From a bacterium (GTDB lineage Bacteria > UBA9089 > JASEGY01), in the NCBI GenBank assembly GCA_030019105.1, contig JASEGY010000005.1, forward strand, positions 1 to 15,957: a stretch of 15,957 nt of DNA, in the 5' to 3' direction. The notes below the pieces were generated by a model. It was not told where the DNA came from. It saw nothing but the letters and a program-made list of their open reading frames with translations, and did no database searches. Positions 15,290-15,957 of the stretch are shown here, one piece after another. Every line of letters begins with the position of its first letter. Position 1 is the first letter of the stretch. The translations under genes were made by a program, and so were the position numbers.

Positions 15290-15387
15290 ACGCTTTGCGT
15301 GAGATGCAGACTGTGACGCTCTGCGTCACATATCCACGACGCAGAGCGTCCCGGCTCTGGTTCCCACGCAGAGCGTGGGAACCAGAG
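15290..15387. repeat. Cluster of four palindromes with ACGC-NNN-GCGT core
   Basis: Four perfect hairpins stand in a row: 15290-15300 (stem 4), 15313-15329 (stem 7), 15338-15350 (stem 5) and 15355-15387 (stem 15, CTCTGGTTCCCACGC, loop AGA). All share ACGC-3 bases-GCGT, with loops TTT, TCT, AGA, AGA. GACGCTCTGCGTC at 15315-15327 is the exact reverse complement of 15338-15350, so units 2 and 3 can also pair with each other. The cluster ends just before the duplicated segment at 15391. It resembles REP-like palindromic elements. No gene lies in 15109-15390. Confidence 0.75.
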
Positions 15388-15390
15388 AAT

Positions 15391-15833
15391 ATTGTCACCA
15401 CCAAGACATCAAGGCACGAAGATTACTGCGCCCCCATTTATTTCTTGAACCCTATTTTCTTTAATTCCCTGCTCGGAGTCTCAATCAAGGATTTTATGTA
15501 TCCTCTTCAAATTTAATGGGTGTCTGTTGTAAGTTGTGGGTTGTAGGTTCGCTGGTGTGACGGTTAACTTACAACCTACAACCTACAACCTACAACCAGA
15601 TACACCAATAGATTTGAAGAGGATACGATTTTATTGCGTCAAAGACAACCTTGAACTGATGGTCGTATTTTCCCTCCATATCCTCAATTCTGCTCTTAAG
15701 TTCTACGTAACCAACCGCCATTTCTCTCAACCTTGTAAATGCCCGCATAATCTGAATGTTGACCAGGATAGCTCTTTCGCTGTTAAGCACGGAAGAAAGC
15801 ATAGCTACTCTTTGCTCTGTAAAGACATAAGGA
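15391..15833. repeat. Direct repeat, copy 2 (interrupted by the 129-bp element)
   Basis: Counterpart of 14561-14866. The left part keeps an offset of 830 bases. Right of the element the offset is 967, the difference being the 129-bp insertion plus 8 bases of target duplication. This pins the insertion precisely. Confidence 0.85.
15498..15626. mobile_element. Complete 129-bp MITE-like element with 8-bp target duplication
   Basis: Perfect 15-bp terminal inverted repeats GTATCCTCTTCAAAT (15498-15512) and ATTTGAAGAGGATAC (15612-15626) extend imperfectly to about 30 bp. The element is flanked by GATTTTAT on both sides (15490-15497 and 15627-15634). The unoccupied site, with a single GATTTTAT, is at 14660-14667 in the paralogous gene. 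The core is an inverted pair of heptamer arrays, GTTGTAA/GTTGTGG/GTTGTAG (15526-15549) against AACTTAC and AACCTAC words (15566-15597). It has no open reading frame of its own, so it needs a transposase in trans. The transposase family is not recognised. Confidence 0.85.
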
Positions 15834-15957
15834 AGATATCCACCTAAGTGTTTTTTGGAAGGTATCGCATTTTGCGATACCAAAAAGCATAGCTACTCCT
15901 TGCTCTGTAAAGACATAAGGAAGATATCCACCTAAGTGTTTTTTGGAAGGTATCGTA
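15796..15957. repeat. 88-bp tandem duplication inside the ORF6N pseudogene
   Basis: Copy 1 is 15796-15883. Copy 2 starts at 15884 and runs past the window end (74 bases seen). They differ at 15811/15899 (T/C) and near the end (CGCA/CGTA). The T/C change makes copy 1 read TEQRVAML where copy 2 and the intact gene read TEQGVAML. Since 88 is not a multiple of 3, the duplication shifts the frame. Confidence 0.9.
15861..15881. repeat. Perfect 9-bp-stem hairpin at the tandem junction
   Basis: GGTATCGCA, loop TTT, TGCGATACC, flanked by TTTTTTGG on the left and AAAAA on the right. It lies at the border between the two 88-bp copies and may have promoted slippage during replication. With the flanking A/T runs it also resembles a bidirectional terminator. 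Confidence 0.7.

Larger units (their letters stand above)
15438..15957 (-). pseudogene. Degenerate ORF6N paralogue, interrupted by a MITE and a tandem duplication
   Basis: Reading from 15883 leftward gives IPSKKHLGGYLPYVFTEQ, then [18 protein letters not shown] and the same [10 protein letters not shown] coiled-coil region as the intact gene, up to FDAIKS at about 15628. The 129-bp element at 15498-15626 then replaces the end with a foreign tail. Beyond it, 15438-15497 still encodes [16 protein letters not shown] and TAA, with only silent changes, so the copy was functional until the insertion. At the other end an 88-bp tandem duplication (not a multiple of 3) breaks the frame. The segment before YVFTEQ (SKKHLGG) differs from the intact gene (WGGTRKL), so this is a diverged paralogue, not a fresh copy. 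Its N-terminal half lies beyond the window. Confidence 0.8.

Noticed and set aside
15355..15387. Intrinsic terminator for the pseudogene
   Set aside because: The stem is strong, but neither side has a T-tract, and the same core recurs in neighbouring palindromes, which fits a repeat element better.
15526..15597. CRISPR-like repeat array
   Set aside because: The units are 7 bp with no spacers and lie inside an element with terminal inverted repeats.
15536..15847. Plus-strand frame of 103 codons (and its twin at 14692-14892)
   Set aside because: Antisense to the ORF6N gene and its pseudogene; the similarity of the two follows from the duplication.

Overview
The window is dominated by one minus-strand gene of about 14 kb (413-14470). 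It encodes a secreted surface protein of about 4,685 residues. Around it lie a tiny membrane-protein gene pair at the left edge, an ORF6N-type DNA-binding gene with a broken paralogue at the right edge, and intergenic DNA dense in palindromes and 7-bp word repeats. The sequence does not name the organism. A diderm bacterium from an uncultured lineage is the most likely source. The pointers are the giant FN3 and 'PNGGE'-repeat protein ending in a YPNPF/type-IX-like sorting domain, Shine-Dalgarno-led genes, and heptamer-rich, palindrome-rich spacers like those common in candidate-phylum metagenome bins. This is inference and of low certainty.

Layout. 1-108: right end of a small inverted-repeat element with a heptamer core. 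109-206: remnant of a mini membrane protein cut off by that element. 203-328: an intact 41-residue copy of the same protein, overlapping the remnant at ATGA; it resembles the small subunits of NSS-type amino-acid transporters. 343-411: an inverted heptamer array between the convergent gene ends. 413-14470 (minus): the giant protein, made of a signal peptide, a cohesin-like domain, 9 FN3 domains, 23 'SPNGGE' Ig-like repeats interrupted by one calcium-loop module, a run of alternating bacterial Ig-like domains, a second calcium-loop module and a C-terminal FlgD/T9SS-like domain. 14471-14607: promoter region and a hairpin-forming word repeat. 14608-15108 (minus): an intact ORF6N-domain protein. 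15109-15390: no gene, but two palindromic structures (15146-15223 and 15290-15387). 15391-15957: a second, degenerate ORF6N copy interrupted by a 129-bp MITE-like element and scrambled by an 88-bp tandem duplication.

The clearest new item is the MITE-like family. The element at 15498-15626 has perfect 15-bp terminal inverted repeats and an exact 8-bp target duplication, and the unoccupied version of its target site lies in the same window (14659-14671). The same 18-bp terminus occurs at 91-108, again beside a damaged gene, but on a core built from a different heptamer. That suggests a mobile-element family with conserved ends and interchangeable heptamer hairpin cores. The genes do not form an evident shared pathway. 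The giant protein is probably exported to the cell surface for adhesion or matrix formation, and the ORF6N gene is a mobile-element-associated DNA-binding protein.
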